DNA from: Microstegium vimineum
Taxonomy: Eukaryota > Streptophyta > Magnoliopsida > Poales > Poaceae
NCBI GenBank assembly: GCA_022036555.1
Contig: CM039126.1
Coordinates: forward strand, 29,476,025 to 29,540,024
Direction of reading: 5' to 3'
Length of the DNA stretch: 64,000 bases
Below, one piece after another: positions 1 through 10,791 of this stretch. Below the pieces are notes generated by a model. The model was not told the DNA's origin, ran no database searches, and worked only from the letters and a program-made list of their open reading frames with translations. Within the stretch, counting starts at the first letter, position 1. Each line of letters begins with the position of its first letter. Position numbers and translations under genes: made by a program.

Positions 1-1362
1 ATTGAGTGGAGGGCGAGTTGCCGATTCATTGTCCCCATATCGGTAATCTTTCGATATGTCCCTCGGGAATTGTTGGGCAAACAGATCAAACTGGAGGGCC
101 TTCTGCATATGGGCATTCAGCCACATATTAATAAACCACCAGGGACCCCCAAGATTGTCGATGGGTTCAACTAGCAGTAACTTCTGAGATACTTGGTGTA
201 ACAGGCAGTATACTGCTCCAAGAAGGTATCTGCCCAGGGGAAGTCTTGTCCCATCGGCAAGTAGTTCGGCTGCAGGGAGGTGCATGGTGGTCGGTCCGAC
301 GGTTTTGCCGCAGAAAATGAACTTTTCCAGCCACATGTTTAGAAAAGTGGCGTGCTCCCGTTGGTTTACCGATCCCGTCTTCTGGTATTCGTTGATGTAG
401 CCTGTCCAGCCACCGATGTTCCGGGTGTTCACCTTATGCTCAGCCTTTCTGTTGAACAAAGTGAAGGTATCGACGGAGGATATGTCCAGGCCGGTCAACA
501 TGTGAACATTGGCAAGAGTCGGGGTGGTTGGTCCATGCCTAAAAAGGAAGGCATTCATGCTATCGGACCAGAAGTATGAAGCTGCCATCAACATGGTCTC
601 GTTCTTTTCTATATCGGCAATTGAAAGCCTAATGCACTGGTCCAAGCTGCGCTCTTGCCAGTACACTTGCTGCGCCCTGGCTACTCTAAGGTACCAGTTC
701 TTCCACCCCTTGGTGGGTTTGGGCCATGATCGGAAAGCGTCTTTCCATAATCCTAAGCCGAAGCATTCGGATCTGAAGGGCACCCGGTTGGTTTCTGCGT
801 TGATTATGAATGTGGGGTCTGGATTGCCCATGGGGCCTAGGCAGCTAAAGTTGGAACCAGCAAGCGGGATCACTATCTTGTTGTACAGTTCCTAGGGTTC
901 GAAGAAAGGGAAGGACGAATTAGAAAAGGAGCAGGGATAAATCCAGATTTATACGAGAAAAGAACCAGCAGGAGGTTGGATTAGGAAAAGAATAGGTCTC
1001 ACCTTGGGAATGTCGACTTGGATCGCCATTGGAGTCAAGGGAGTGCTTACGGTTCGTCCTTGGATTGCGGAGAGGGACTGTTGCTCGAGTTCGTGTTCTT
1101 TAGAGGCGCCGGAGGTTGAAGACGAAGGCAAGGAATGTAAAAGTGAAAATGGGCTCGGGTAAAAAGTGGTGTGGATCCCAGTAACTTTTATAAGCCTGCT
1201 CAGGGGCATTTTGGGGTTCCGTTTCACATTGTGCAGGAATGTGGAGAGGCTCGTGGTAGATACGCGCGGTGATCGAGGTGGTCTGCAACTGTTTGTGCTA
1301 CAATCGAGGGATTTTACTATTAAATTGCAGTTCCACACACAGAGATCGAGGAAACTGTGCAT
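1..1362 (-). CDS. Antisense plant-mobile-domain (PMD) gene carried by LTR element A, partial
   Basis: Two exons are visible: exon 1 at 1362-1003 and exon 2 from 891 to the window edge, joined by a 111 bp GT-AG intron (1002-892) that keeps the frame (..DIPK|ELYNK..). Exon 2 is open for 297 codons with no stop. Its protein resembles the aminotransferase-like plant mobile domain (PF10536): RSWPKPTKGWKNWYLRV near the start, then KVNTRNIGGWTGYINEYQ and REHATFLNMWLEKFIF. PMD proteins include MAIN/MAIL, nuclear factors linked to silencing and genome stability, and many copies ride on retrotransposons. Here the gene lies antisense to the element, just upstream of its polypurine tract and 3' LTR. The first ATG (1362) is the furthest upstream in frame; the ATG at 1032 is an alternative. 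The C-terminus is outside the window. The family call is firm; activity of the gene is inference. Confidence 0.8.
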
Positions 1363-1435
1363 CTATCTCGGAGGTAACGGCTACAGCAATGGCTACAGTG
1401 GAGAGAATTTCGGCACATAAAGTATTATACATTCT

Positions 1436-1450
1436 GAAACTGGGGGGGCA
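1436..1450 (+). promoter_or_regulatory. Polypurine tract of element A
   Basis: A purine run ending in seven G residues sits immediately before the LTR that starts at 1453. This is the expected position for the plus-strand priming site of an LTR retrotransposon, and it shows that 1453-2566 is a 3' LTR whose internal region lies to the left. Confidence 0.7.
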
Positions 1451-1619
1451 TGTGTTGACACCGTTTTTCAGCACGTGTCAAATGAGCTAAGGCTTGACTG
1501 GTCAACGACTATTTTTTATTAGCATCGGGAAAGCATGAGTCAATATTGCCGATGAGAGTGCTGCGGGAAGACCAAGTGCGCTGCCGATGGAGGCTGGATG
1601 ATCTTTGCCGACAAAGGTT

Positions 1620-1757
1620 AATCGGTGAAGTTTTGCTGATGCTGATTGCTGATGAAGAGATATTGCCGATTGCCGATGAGGAGACATTGCCGATTGTCGA
1701 TGAAGGGTCATTGCCGACTGCCGATGAAGAGTGGTTGCCGATTGCCGATAGGGAATG
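1620..1757 (+). repeat. GCCGAT-rich minisatellite in LTR A
   Basis: Roughly five degenerate copies of a 27 bp unit of the form ATTGCCGATTGCCGATGAAG are arranged head to tail. The related LTR at 50627 carries a homologous array near 50810-50960 with a different copy arrangement, so the array varies between family members. Confidence 0.7.
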
Positions 1758-2143
1758 ATTGGTGAAGACAGTTACCAGTATAAGGTCGCCGATCGGGAAG
1801 TATTGCCGATGCCGATGGGCATGAAGTGCCGATGAGTACATCATAACTTAGCGTTTGGTGTCAGCAGAAGGCTACCGGTGGTCAAAGAAGGAAGGCGCGG
1901 ATTGAAGGGATCTACCGATGGAAAGTTTCCATCGAGGAGAAGTATAAGGAAACTAGTGTTTTGTATCAGTATAGTAGTTTGAGTCCGACTTTTGCATGAG
2001 TCGATTTTTCTTTAAAATAGGCGTGTTTGTTTAGGAAAATAAATATTGTTATCCGGCTCCTGCGCGAGTCAGTTTCCTTAAAATTAGGAGTTTGTTTTAG
2101 GAAGGATATGTGTCGTATCTTTGTACAACTCTCCATGCGGGAG

Positions 2144-2151
2144 TATAAATA
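2144..2151 (+). promoter_or_regulatory. TATA box of LTR A
   Basis: TATAAATA preceded by a GC-rich CATGCGGGAG and followed by a pyrimidine-containing leader; the same box is at 51368-51375 in the other copy. It is the probable U3 promoter of the element. Confidence 0.65.
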
Positions 2152-2566
2152 CGTGCCTGAGGGCCACGGAAAATATGAATCCAATATCAATCAAACCAAT
2201 TTTACTCTTATTCTACTTTATCGCAATTTACCCTTTTTGCATTAGTTTTAGCTTATCAACGAGTTCTTCAAGCTTCGACGGGCTGCATCACCCTGATCTC
2301 CGTCAAATCCTTGCAAGTTCCGCGTGGGAGTACCTCTGAGCCTTGGCATCCGGGCGCATCGTTGTTGCCTCGTTCAGCTCTGCTCTAGTTATCCTGATCA
2401 AGCCTCAATCCCAGCATCCGGGCGCATCGCTATTGTCTGGATTGGATCTTGTTCTAGTTATCGTCCTTGTCGATTAACTGGTCAAATCGATTGGCACGCC
2501 TCCGGATACCGAGCTTTGGGTAATAGCCCAAGGTGTTCGCAGATCCTGATGCTTTTTGTGTCAACA

Positions 2567-3282
2567 CTTGTGTAATATCTTCTAAAGGATCTTGGGAAAA
2601 TTGGTTACATCCAGCAGAATTCTCTTACAACAATAGCTACCAAGAAAGTATCAAGATGGCTCCGTTCGAAGCTTTGCATGGTAGAAGATGTAGAACACCT
2701 CTCAATTGGGTTGAACCAGGAGAAAGAAGGTACTACGGTATCGACTTTGTGCAAGAAGCTGAAGAAAAAGTTAGAACCATACAAGAACATATGCGTGCAG
2801 CTCAGTCAAGACAGAAAAGCTACGCCGATAAGAGAAGAAGACCGCTCGAGTTCGAAGTTGGTGACTATGTGTACTTGAAAGTATCACCTATGAAAGGAGT
2901 ACAACGGTTTGGAGTTAAAAGAAAGCTTGCTCCAAGGTATGTGGGACCATACCGGATCATCGAAGGAAGTGGAAGAGTAGCCTATAAGTTGTTGTTACCA
3001 CCATAAATGAGGGCTATCTTCAATGTCTTTCATGTATCCCAGCTTAAGAAGTGTTTGAGAGTTCCAGAGGAACATATCGAACCTTCCGGTCTGAAGTTAC
3101 ACTCAGACTTATCCTTTGAAGAAAAACCTATCCAGATCATGGACACCAAAGAAAGAGTAACTCGAAACAAAGTTATCAAATTTTACAAAATCATGTGGAA
3201 CAATCAAAGTTAATGAGATTCTACATGGGAACGGGAAGACTACCTTAAGGAAGTCTACCCTGCTTTCTATGAAAAATGGTAA
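2567..3282 (+). pseudogene. Chromovirus (Tekay/Del-type Gypsy) integrase C-terminus and chromodomain, element B
   Basis: The frame starts abruptly at the end of LTR A with KGSWENWLHPAEFSYNNSYQ, the end of the integrase core. It continues through MAPFEALHGRRCRTPLNW and the GDYVYLKVSPMKGVQRFG..LAPRYVGPY integrase C-terminal module. It ends in a chromodomain-like segment (RVTRNKVIKFYKIMWN..STWEREDYLKEVYP). Integrase inserts the cDNA copy; chromodomains of this clade steer insertion to heterochromatin. The 5' part is missing because element A inserted here. Three in-frame stops (3004-3006, 3211-3213, 3214-3216) break the frame; each sits where related proteins have a charged residue, so these look like point mutations. 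The natural end is TAA at 3280-3282. Confidence 0.88.
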
Positions 3283-3310
3283 GCCTTGCAAATCTCGGGA
3301 CGAGATTTTT

Positions 3311-3326
3311 ATAAGGGGGGAAGGGC
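3311..3326 (+). promoter_or_regulatory. Polypurine tract of element B
   Basis: ATAAGGGGGGAAGGGC lies 29 bases after the polyprotein stop and directly before the LTR start at 3327, the standard arrangement for a chromovirus 3' end. Confidence 0.75.
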
Positions 3327-6300
3327 TGTAACACCCTATGTGTTAAGCTTGCATTGCATATCATTTCATGAGCATGAACACAAGCATCATTACATTCATG
3401 CATTTCCATGATCACATGAGATGATAACCCTAAGTGATCATCTTGTTTGCATATGTGTATGTGTTAAACCTACACCTAGCTTTGTATGAGTTATGCTTGT
3501 ATAACCAAGTGCTTGATGTTTTGATCACTAATGACCCTCTAGAATTTCTTAGGGATGAAAATGGAACCATGTTTATGTTCATGATCAAGTCCAAATAAGC
3601 TTCTAGGGTTAAGTTTTAATGGTTGTCCCTAGAAACCCTTTTGTTTGATCTAACAAATTGACCTTGTTAATGACCTTGTATGAAAAAGTTGGTTTAAGCA
3701 AAGTTGTAGAGTTTTTAATTCTGAACAAACTTTGTTTAACTACCTTGAGGTGATTTGGATCCTAAAATACCCTAATTGGTCAATTAAGGCTGAATTTGGG
3801 GTGGTTTTGGTTTCTGAAATTGCCTAAGTCCTATATGCGTTTCAGTTTGAATGTTGCTCTGTTTGAGTTCTTGTAGTTTGAAATCTAAATCGTTTCAGTT
3901 CAAACCAAGTACACCAAAGTTGGAGTTCAACTATAGCTCCATCTACTGATGTGCTTGGTTGAAGCTAAGACACAGAGGTTAGGGAGTTAATCGCGTTTGA
4001 AAACGCTCTGTCAGTCGGCCTGATCGGGTTTTCAAATGCAGAGGAGGGCGCCGTTCGGTCGATGGTCGACCGTCGCAGGGTTTGGGAGCCACGTGGCAGC
4101 CATACACCGGAGTTGGACCCATGCCGGCCGCGCCTTGGACGCCCGCACACTCCACCTCGTGACCAGATGCTCCCTCACCCTCGCTCTCTCCCTCTCCTCT
4201 CTGCCTCGCGCAAGAAAGTGGAGCGCAGCGCCACCGCCGCAGCACCACCGTCACCAAGCTCCACCACGAAGCACACCACCGCATTGGCCACCAAAACGCA
4301 GCCACAGCTTCGCCTTACTCTACTCCGTCGTTTGCACCACACAGCTTCCACGCTAACCGCTCAGGTGAGCCATACCGTGCAGAGCAGAGCCGCCATTGAC
4401 GACCTAAGCTCCGCCGAACTTTACGCCACCGTGGCCAGCCCAATCCAGATCCCCTCCCTTTCTTCTAGCCCTTGTACGCGGTAGCCCAGAGGGTGTAGAT
4501 GCTCGCCGAGGTGTTGGTTGAAGCGATTAGGGTTAGGGTTCGCCGGAACGGGAACTCCGCCGCGTGCGAGCGCATGGCACGCGCAACGCCGGCGAGGTTA
4601 CATTGGGCTCTGTAGTGTTGCTTGAGCTCGTCTCAGTTGTGTTAGGGTTAGCTAGTTAGGTCGTGGTTAGATAGCCGGAGTTGGTTGAAGCATCCGTGCC
4701 TTGCCACCGCTGGAACAGAAGCACCGCGCCGCCGTGAACTCGCCACCGTGCCGCTGTGCATGTGGCCGAGCTCATCGGAGGGTTTGCACTGCCCCAATCC
4801 GGGCTAAATCGAACCACTAGGGTTCAGTGTAGGTGTAGCTGCCGCTAATTTGGCCGGAGAAAGCTTGCGCCGGCCAGCGCAAGAACCGCAGCGCCGCCGT
4901 GCCGCCATGGACGCCGTCGAGCATGCTCCGTTGAACCTGGGGTACAACCAGCTACATGGCTCGATGCGGGTTGTGAAGGGGAACACGACCATGGGGTTGG
5001 TTCAGCCGGAAACCTCACCGCCGGTATATAACTTGTAGATAACTTGTTAATCTATCTGGTGTTAAATTTTCATAGCCATAACTTGTTTAGTTTAATCTGA
5101 GTATATTTTACAAATTTAACTTCAAATCTGTGTTTTCCTGTTTTCCTCTAAACAACCTTGCTTGATATGTCTGTTAGACCTTTTTAATGCTAGATTTAGC
5201 TGGGGAGTTTATGGAATGTTTTGTAGACAATTCCATGAGCTTTCCAGAATGTCTTAGTTTATAATTTTTGGTTGTGTGTAGCTCCAGCTACACAGCTTTC
5301 TTTCAGTTGTTGTTTTAGTTGTTTTGTATGCCTAGTGTGTTGTTTAATCCTATAGCTTAAAGTTAAAGCATGCTTAGTTGCAGGTGTTAGAGAGCTGACC
5401 AAGGAGGAAAAGCTCTACTACAGGTTGTTAGCTAAGGGTAAGTGTAAACCTCTTGTGCAGAGAGGAGATTTGCACGTACTCGGTGAACGAAATAAAATGC
5501 TGCATGAAACATTCATCATGAGCATTCATTCATGTGCATTAGACATGTCTCATTTCTAATATATGACTTGTCATATATCTTGGATCATCATACATGTATA
5601 CATGCATCCAGGATCGCCGGAGGGAGTAACCTTGCTGGAGTTCAGGGAGATCGAAGGAGGAGTCCCACCGGAGTTGCAAGCTCCAGAAGCTCCAGAAGAA
5701 GGAGAACAGGGTGCTGACCTTCCTGAGTGCCCTAACCACCTTCCCTCTACCTTCGTGAAAGGCAAGCCCGAAGCATTCATTCACCTCCCTTATTCTATTT
5801 AAAGTATTTTACTTATAATACCACCACTTGTCTGTGCATTAAGTTCATAGGAGTTGAGATGAAACCGTTTGTTTCATTATATCTTCTTGTCCACTTAAAA
5901 GAACCTTGTAGGTCCAGGATCGAAACCTCTACTTAGCCATGCTTAGACCGGTAGCGTGGGTGGTCTATCATCCCCCACAAAGATAGGTACTGGTCACGGT
6001 TGGCTATAGCTTGCTATCGTGGAAAATAACCATGTGGAAGTAATAAATTGAGACCGGGCGAACAAGGAGTTGTGAGCCACTTGACTCGGAGGTCTTGTGA
6101 GCGGGTTGTCTCCGCCTGTGTCGCTAGGCACTGGATCGTGGTTGGACATCTGCCGAGATTGAACGCATGCCTTCTTCATAGTTGCCCAAATAACTCGTTT
6201 CGACCGCGAAGCCTAACTCTGTACGTTCGGGTCGGGCTTCCCTCCTACTTGGGTCAGGAAGACCGCGAGCGGATGACTAGACCGTGGGCAAGCATCCTGA

Positions 6301-7259
6301 TTGTCTTGGCCTAGCACCAAGGGCAGGCACTACTTGATCGACATGGCTACCGTGAGTCGCTACTCATGCCTGTAATTGTGACCCCGCGGCTACCCGAGCT
6401 ATATTGAAGGTGACCCGCATAAGTGTGTCGGCAGGCATACTTGGGTGTGATTGAGGAATAAACCTCCAGCTGGATTGGAATTCGATTCGAATCGCGGTCT
6501 CTCCCCGTCAGTGAGAAACTTGAAAGATCTTCCTCCCACTGTAGAAACCTGAACTCTAATAAGTAACCAAAAGATGGTTATATGGTTTTGATGCCAAGCA
6601 CAATATGGTTATTATTGTTTGATAACTCAGTGTTTGCTCTAGAACAGGTTCTAATGGGATCTGATTAATGTTACTCAATCTACTGCTAAATGTTGTTTTT
6701 CTAATGATGAGAATACATGAGTAATTAGGATGCTCTTTTATGCAAATTTATGTATCTCATGAGATCCACCTGATAAAGCCTTGCATAATCCTTGAAGTGT
6801 CTATGGTTATTTATCTATCTCTCTGTCGGGTAAGCCTAGCTGAGTACAATTGAGTACTCAGGGTTTCTTTACCCTTGTTGCAGATGGTATGGTGTATTCT
6901 GGCTATTATCAGGCATGCCTCTACCATGCATGTGATGATGAGTGAAGACCATGGGCAATGGTGGATCCTGCTCTCTCTCCTTGTTGCTTTTGATGGGACT
7001 GTACTAAGCCTGGCACTATATTTATTCTAAACAGTTTGCAATGGGTTTTGTAAAACCTAAACTTTCACTACTTTGATTTGAACTCAGTGTTGTAATAACA
7101 CTTCTCTAAACTCTGTTGTAATATTATTTCGTTTTGAACTTATCACTATGGATGTGCGGTTACTGAATCTAGTGTTTGATCTCGGATTGTTACTCATTGT
7201 GGATTGAGATCCTTCGAGATTTCTAGGACTACCGGGCTTATATGGGCTCTAGTGTGACA
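3327..7259 (+). repeat. 3' LTR of chromovirus B, about 3.9 kb
   Basis: The repeat begins TGTAACACCC right after the polypurine tract and ends TAGTGTGACA, so the ends are imperfect inverted repeats. Composition changes sharply inside it: AT-rich to about 3950, GC-rich with many short spurious reading frames to about 5030, then mixed. Short open frames here (for example 4036-4484) show no known domain. A reversed copy of the same family covers 32528-33365 and 35535-37884, and the stretch 5994-6179 matches 35823-36008 well. It is followed directly by the cut-off antisense gene of element C, so B inserted into C; GATTC after 7259 is the expected target duplication. Confidence 0.85.
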
Positions 7260-8307
7260 GATTCGTCAAAAATGATGACCATTGCACTAGTGCTCTTATA
7301 TGTCGGTGGTTCCGTGACAGGACGAACCCAAGGTCCGGGCGCATCGGGGGCAACGGTTGATGTCGTCCAAGGTCATGGCATTCCCCAGCAACCGCTTTGT
7401 GGTGGCCACCGTGCGATCAAAGCTCAGCTCCTCCACCATGGCAGACAGCTCGCGCGACGCTCCGGGCACCATCTCGTGCAGCAAGCGCTCTCGCTCCATA
7501 AGCGGGAGCACCCGATGCTGCAAGAACTGCGCGACTACCCCCGCAAAGTTCAGCCCCTGGTCCTAGAGCCGCGTCAAGCTCCGGAGGTAGGGCTCCATCC
7601 CTGCGAGCTCCTAGGAGGTCGGGCCGTAATGCCAGCTGGGAAGCTCCTTAGCAAAGCGTCGGCCCGTGTAAACCGGGAGCGGTGCCTCGGGGTGGTTCTG
7701 GATGTAGAACCACTACAAGTGCCATCCCAGGTTGGACGAAATCGCCCACGCCGGCATGTAGAGAGGCGAGTGGGCAGGGTGGAGGCCGATGGCGCACCCC
7801 CCCCCCCCCCCCGCTCGGCACCACCCATCTAGTGCCACCAGAGACGAGAAGGAATACCGTCGCCCTGAAGAAGAATTTCCACAGGACGAAGTCCGCCTCC
7901 GTCGGCAACATCCCCTTCGACATGGCCGCGAAGGCCGCAAGGTGAAGGACAGAGTTGGGATTAAGATTGTGGAGCTCAATCCCATAGTGGTGGAGGATCC
8001 CGCGGAAGAAGCGAGACGGTGGCGTCTGAAATCCGCGCTCGTGGAAGGAGACCACATACCCCTCTGGAGGATTCGGAACGTCGACGTTCGTGGGGACGAT
8101 CCACTCGACGTCGTCGTTGGTAGAAACCTCGGGGCGCAGTAGCCCCGCATCCACAAGCTCGAGCACCCGCTCATAATCGATCGTGCACCGGGCCCAGCTC
8201 CTCTCCGGATGTTCTCTAGCCATGGGGGACGCGCCTGAGGAATGGCTCGCAACGTGGCAGAAGGCGTAGCTAAGGCGGAGGCAGGGCGGCGCAAACCCTA
8301 GATTCAA
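7260..8307 (-). pseudogene. Antisense PF04195-type (putative gypsy-type transposon) gene of element C
   Basis: Reading leftwards from 8307 (or the inner ATG at about 8223, MAREHPERSW) the protein contains CTIDYERVLELVDAGLLRPE and then GYVVSFHERGFQTPPSRFFRGIL, YGIELHNLNPNSVLHLAAF and FVLWKFFFRATV. These are hallmarks of the plant transposase_28 / putative gypsy-type transposon family (PF04195), accessory proteins found in antisense on Tat-lineage Gypsy elements; their function is unknown. A run of about 15 C at 7798-7812 coincides with a frameshift. Beyond it the C-terminal part continues in other frames, including REL..MVEELSFDRTVATTKR near 7400. The end is cut by element B at 7259. Confidence 0.75.
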
Positions 8308-8385
8308 AGGGAGGCGATGCGAGCAAGATTGGGAGGCGAAGAAGGCAAACAGTGCAGGCTCACAGACGATGACGCGGCGGGCAGA

Positions 8386-8393
8386 TATTTATA
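8386..8393 (-). promoter_or_regulatory. TATA box of the antisense gene in element C
   Basis: TATAAATA on the minus strand, about 80 bases upstream of the ATG at 8307. This is the right spacing for a start site near 8360 and a short leader. It indicates the antisense gene has its own promoter rather than depending on the LTR. Confidence 0.55.
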
Positions 8394-9990
8394 GGGACTT
8401 GGAAGGCGGAGCGGTGCCTTCTTGGCTCTCCGCACCAAGAACCCACAACCCGAGTCGCATTTAATGCGGTCGCTCGGTTACGTCGATTCCACTGTTCGCG
8501 GGAATAACGGGAGCCGCGCACACGATGGCAGGTAACTGACACCACCCGCCTTTTTCCTCGCTCCGATATACGCACCCTGTATCATCATCATTATAGGATC
8601 CATCTCGGGCCCACCGCGCCACGCACGCGATGGTAGGCGCACCTCGGAGAACCTCCGACTCGTCCGAGCTCGGCCAACGTGCGCAAAGGTCGGAGAGACG
8701 AACACATGGTGCAACCGACGGGACGGCCCATGGTCCCAGGTAAGATAAAGGGATAAGGGCTATAGACGCCCCGACGGCCCATTACGGTCCAGAGATACGG
8801 AGGCCGACCCAGCGGGGTACGAAACGGCCTACTCAGGATAACAGAGCGAGGGGCGAATAGGGAATGGACACACTAGCGGTCATCAGCCTGGCAATTGGAT
8901 GCTAAGGTCATTCCCTGATTTTGTATTTGAGTCTGTTTTTTACGGATGATTGGTTCATGGTATTCCCCCGGAGGAAGGCACCGAGCCCCTGGGACCCGTC
9001 GAACAGACCCGGGTACTAGATGAAACCGATCTGGGGTGAGCCACGTCATGGGCCACTAGTCGGAACCCTATCGAATGGGAACCGACACCCCACTCAGATT
9101 GGTCTGTTAGTAACTTGACGAGCATCCATGGTTCGTCCGCCTTGAGGATAGCATGAATTGGCTCATATTCCCCCTTCTCGCGGAGAGATGCGCGGGGAAC
9201 GCACAGAAAGACGGTACAGACCCGAGACGGTTCCTTGCGTCGAGTAAGGACTCGGGGGCTGCCACCGCACCCCCGCCCCGGTTCAAGAAACCGGGTAACC
9301 GGAGGGAGAAAAACGCCAAGCCTCATTCGTCAGAGGTCCGCACAGGTAAACGCGTAACATTCATTTCATTTTCATATACTAATCCTTGCAGGGGTTACAC
9401 GCTTACATGATTTCTAAGAGCCACGGGGGCTAAGCCCAATCATCAGACACCAAAAACACAAAAACGTTTACAATGGCCAAATAGTCCCGAGGTTCAGGGC
9501 TCGCCGTTCGAAGTTTGACCAACGAGGAGCGGCGCCTTGCGCCGCACCCTGGCGGAAGAACACGGTGTGCCCACATTGGACTGACAAGGAGGGTCATCAG
9601 GCTTTCCGGGCGACCACACGGCATCGGCCCACCCACTTGGCTCTATTGTCAGGTGGCAGCACAGCGCAACACCAACTCGTCGCGTCATAGCGTACTAGTC
9701 GAAGACCAACAGTACGCCCTGTGGTAGAGTTAGTGTGCAGGTCAGACCTTGACTCCGCGCGTACGTACAAAGACTCCTTGCCTCCCTCACCCCTCGAGGA
9801 GAGCGAAAGGCCAAGCACTATACAACTCGGTCGGATAAGCCCTTAGGAGGAAAAATCATCCTCCTAAGGCCTTGGGGGCTACACCCGGCGGGTGCACTCG
9901 TGTGCATCCACCGGAACCCAAAAAACTTAACCAAACCACCATAAACGACCTCAGAAGCCTCCAATATAGTCCCAAGCACTCCATCGAAGG
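8394..9990. other. 3' internal non-coding region of element C
   Basis: This stretch lies between the antisense-gene promoter and the 3' LTR. I see no conserved protein in it. It holds several GGGGGCTAC-type purine blocks (9251-9260, 9421-9432, 9871-9880) resembling the true polypurine tract at 9991-10002, and a perfect 10 bp hairpin at 9841-9869. Confidence 0.6.
9841..9869 (+). other. Perfect 10 bp hairpin next to a PPT-like block
   Basis: CCTTAGGAGG and CCTCCTAAGG are separated by a nine-base A-rich loop. The hairpin abuts the PPT-like CTTGGGGGCT. It could shape reverse transcription or RNA folding; that is inference. Confidence 0.6.
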
Positions 9991-10002
9991 CTCGGGGGCT
10001 AC
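9991..10002 (+). promoter_or_regulatory. Polypurine tract of element C
   Basis: CTCGGGGGCTAC directly precedes the TGTCGG start of the LTR at 10003. Confidence 0.7.
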
Positions 10003-10062
10003 TGTCGGATACCTGAGAATAGGGTACCCTAACACCGTGCTTCGTGAAAACAAAATCACCCA

Positions 10063-10240
10063 CGGAGGCCACTCCGCCTCATCCGAGCTAGGCCAACATC
10101 ATCCGTGGCGCCGTCTACCCTCGGAGGCCACTCCGCCTCGTCCGAGCTAGGCCGACATCATCCGTGGCGCCGTCTACCCTCGGAGGCCACTTTGCCTTGT
10201 TCGAGCTAGCCTAGCGTCATCCGTGACATATCTGCCCTCA
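10063..10240 (+). repeat. 59 bp tandem repeat, three copies, in LTR C
   Basis: Copies start at 10063, 10122 and 10181, each beginning CGGAGGCCACT. The first two are almost identical; the third has many CG to TG/CA-type changes, as expected from decay of methylated cytosines. A fourth degraded partial copy may follow to about 10275. Confidence 0.85.
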
Positions 10241-10783
10241 CGGGCTCCTCCGCCTCGTCCGAGCCGACATGAGGACATCACCCTCTCCCGAGGGCACGAC
10301 CGTCGTAGCTGGCCGGGATGCCCTGGCCCATAGTCAAAAGGTCTACAACACCGCCTGTCCTTAGGGGTGGGGTTTCAAGGCACGAACCGCCATGACTGCC
10401 CCTGTACACCCCCTGCGGAACAAGCGCCTGTGCTGCCTAAGCCCCGATTGACACCCGCCATGCTCAGGCCATACCATCGACGGACACTTAAACAGGGATT
10501 CGACCATCATCAGCCTTGTACGACGGAACGCAGGGGTGCCTGGCCCTGTGCTGCCAGTCCTTGCCCATGCCCAAACATTGGAACAGGGACGTTTCCGACT
10601 AACAAGGCGCATGGCTACAACCCCATCAAGGACGAACAGGACTCGGATGGCGCGTCTGCAAGCGCAATCTTCCCTAGGAAGGAAGGCGAACAGAAGCCCA
10701 AAAGCGCTCCCATGTCTACAACCCAAACAGGGCCCATGTTTCTCTCTCTCTCTCTCTCTACTATACTCCTCCATCTCCCCTAC

Positions 10784-10791
10784 GTATAAAG
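10784..10791 (+). promoter_or_regulatory. TATA box of LTR C
   Basis: GTATAAAG follows a (CT)n run and precedes a purine-rich leader, a typical U3/R junction. Confidence 0.6.

Larger units (their letters stand above)
1453..2566 (+). repeat. 3' LTR of element A (Gypsy carrying the PMD gene)
   Basis: The 1,114 bp repeat starts TGTTGACACCG and ends GTGTCAACA, giving a perfect 8 bp terminal inverted repeat with TG..CA ends. A second copy lies at 50627-51794. A TATA box (TATAAATA, 2144-2151) sits in a GGGAG..GTGCC context shared by both copies. A GCCGATTGCCGATGA-type minisatellite occupies about 1620-1757. It is followed directly by a truncated chromovirus integrase, so element A inserted into element B. 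The first five bases after it (CTTGT) should recur at the left end of A, outside the window. Confidence 0.9.

Noticed and set aside
1546..1758. Regular GCCGAT repeats that look like spaced units of a CRISPR array
   Set aside because: Units are contiguous, degenerate and contain no unique spacers; it is an LTR minisatellite in a plant genome.
1453..2566. Reading this repeat as a solo LTR with its own target duplication
   Set aside because: The flanking five bases differ (GCATG and CTTGT), and a polypurine tract with element sequence precedes it, so it is a 3' LTR.
3965..4484. Overlapping 100-140 codon frames on both strands in LTR B
   Set aside because: They lie in a GC-rich LTR segment, overlap each other in several frames and show no domain; composition explains them.
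7242..7832. 196-codon plus-strand frame
   Set aside because: It is the reverse of the PF04195-type gene and starts at the end of LTR B; a shadow frame.
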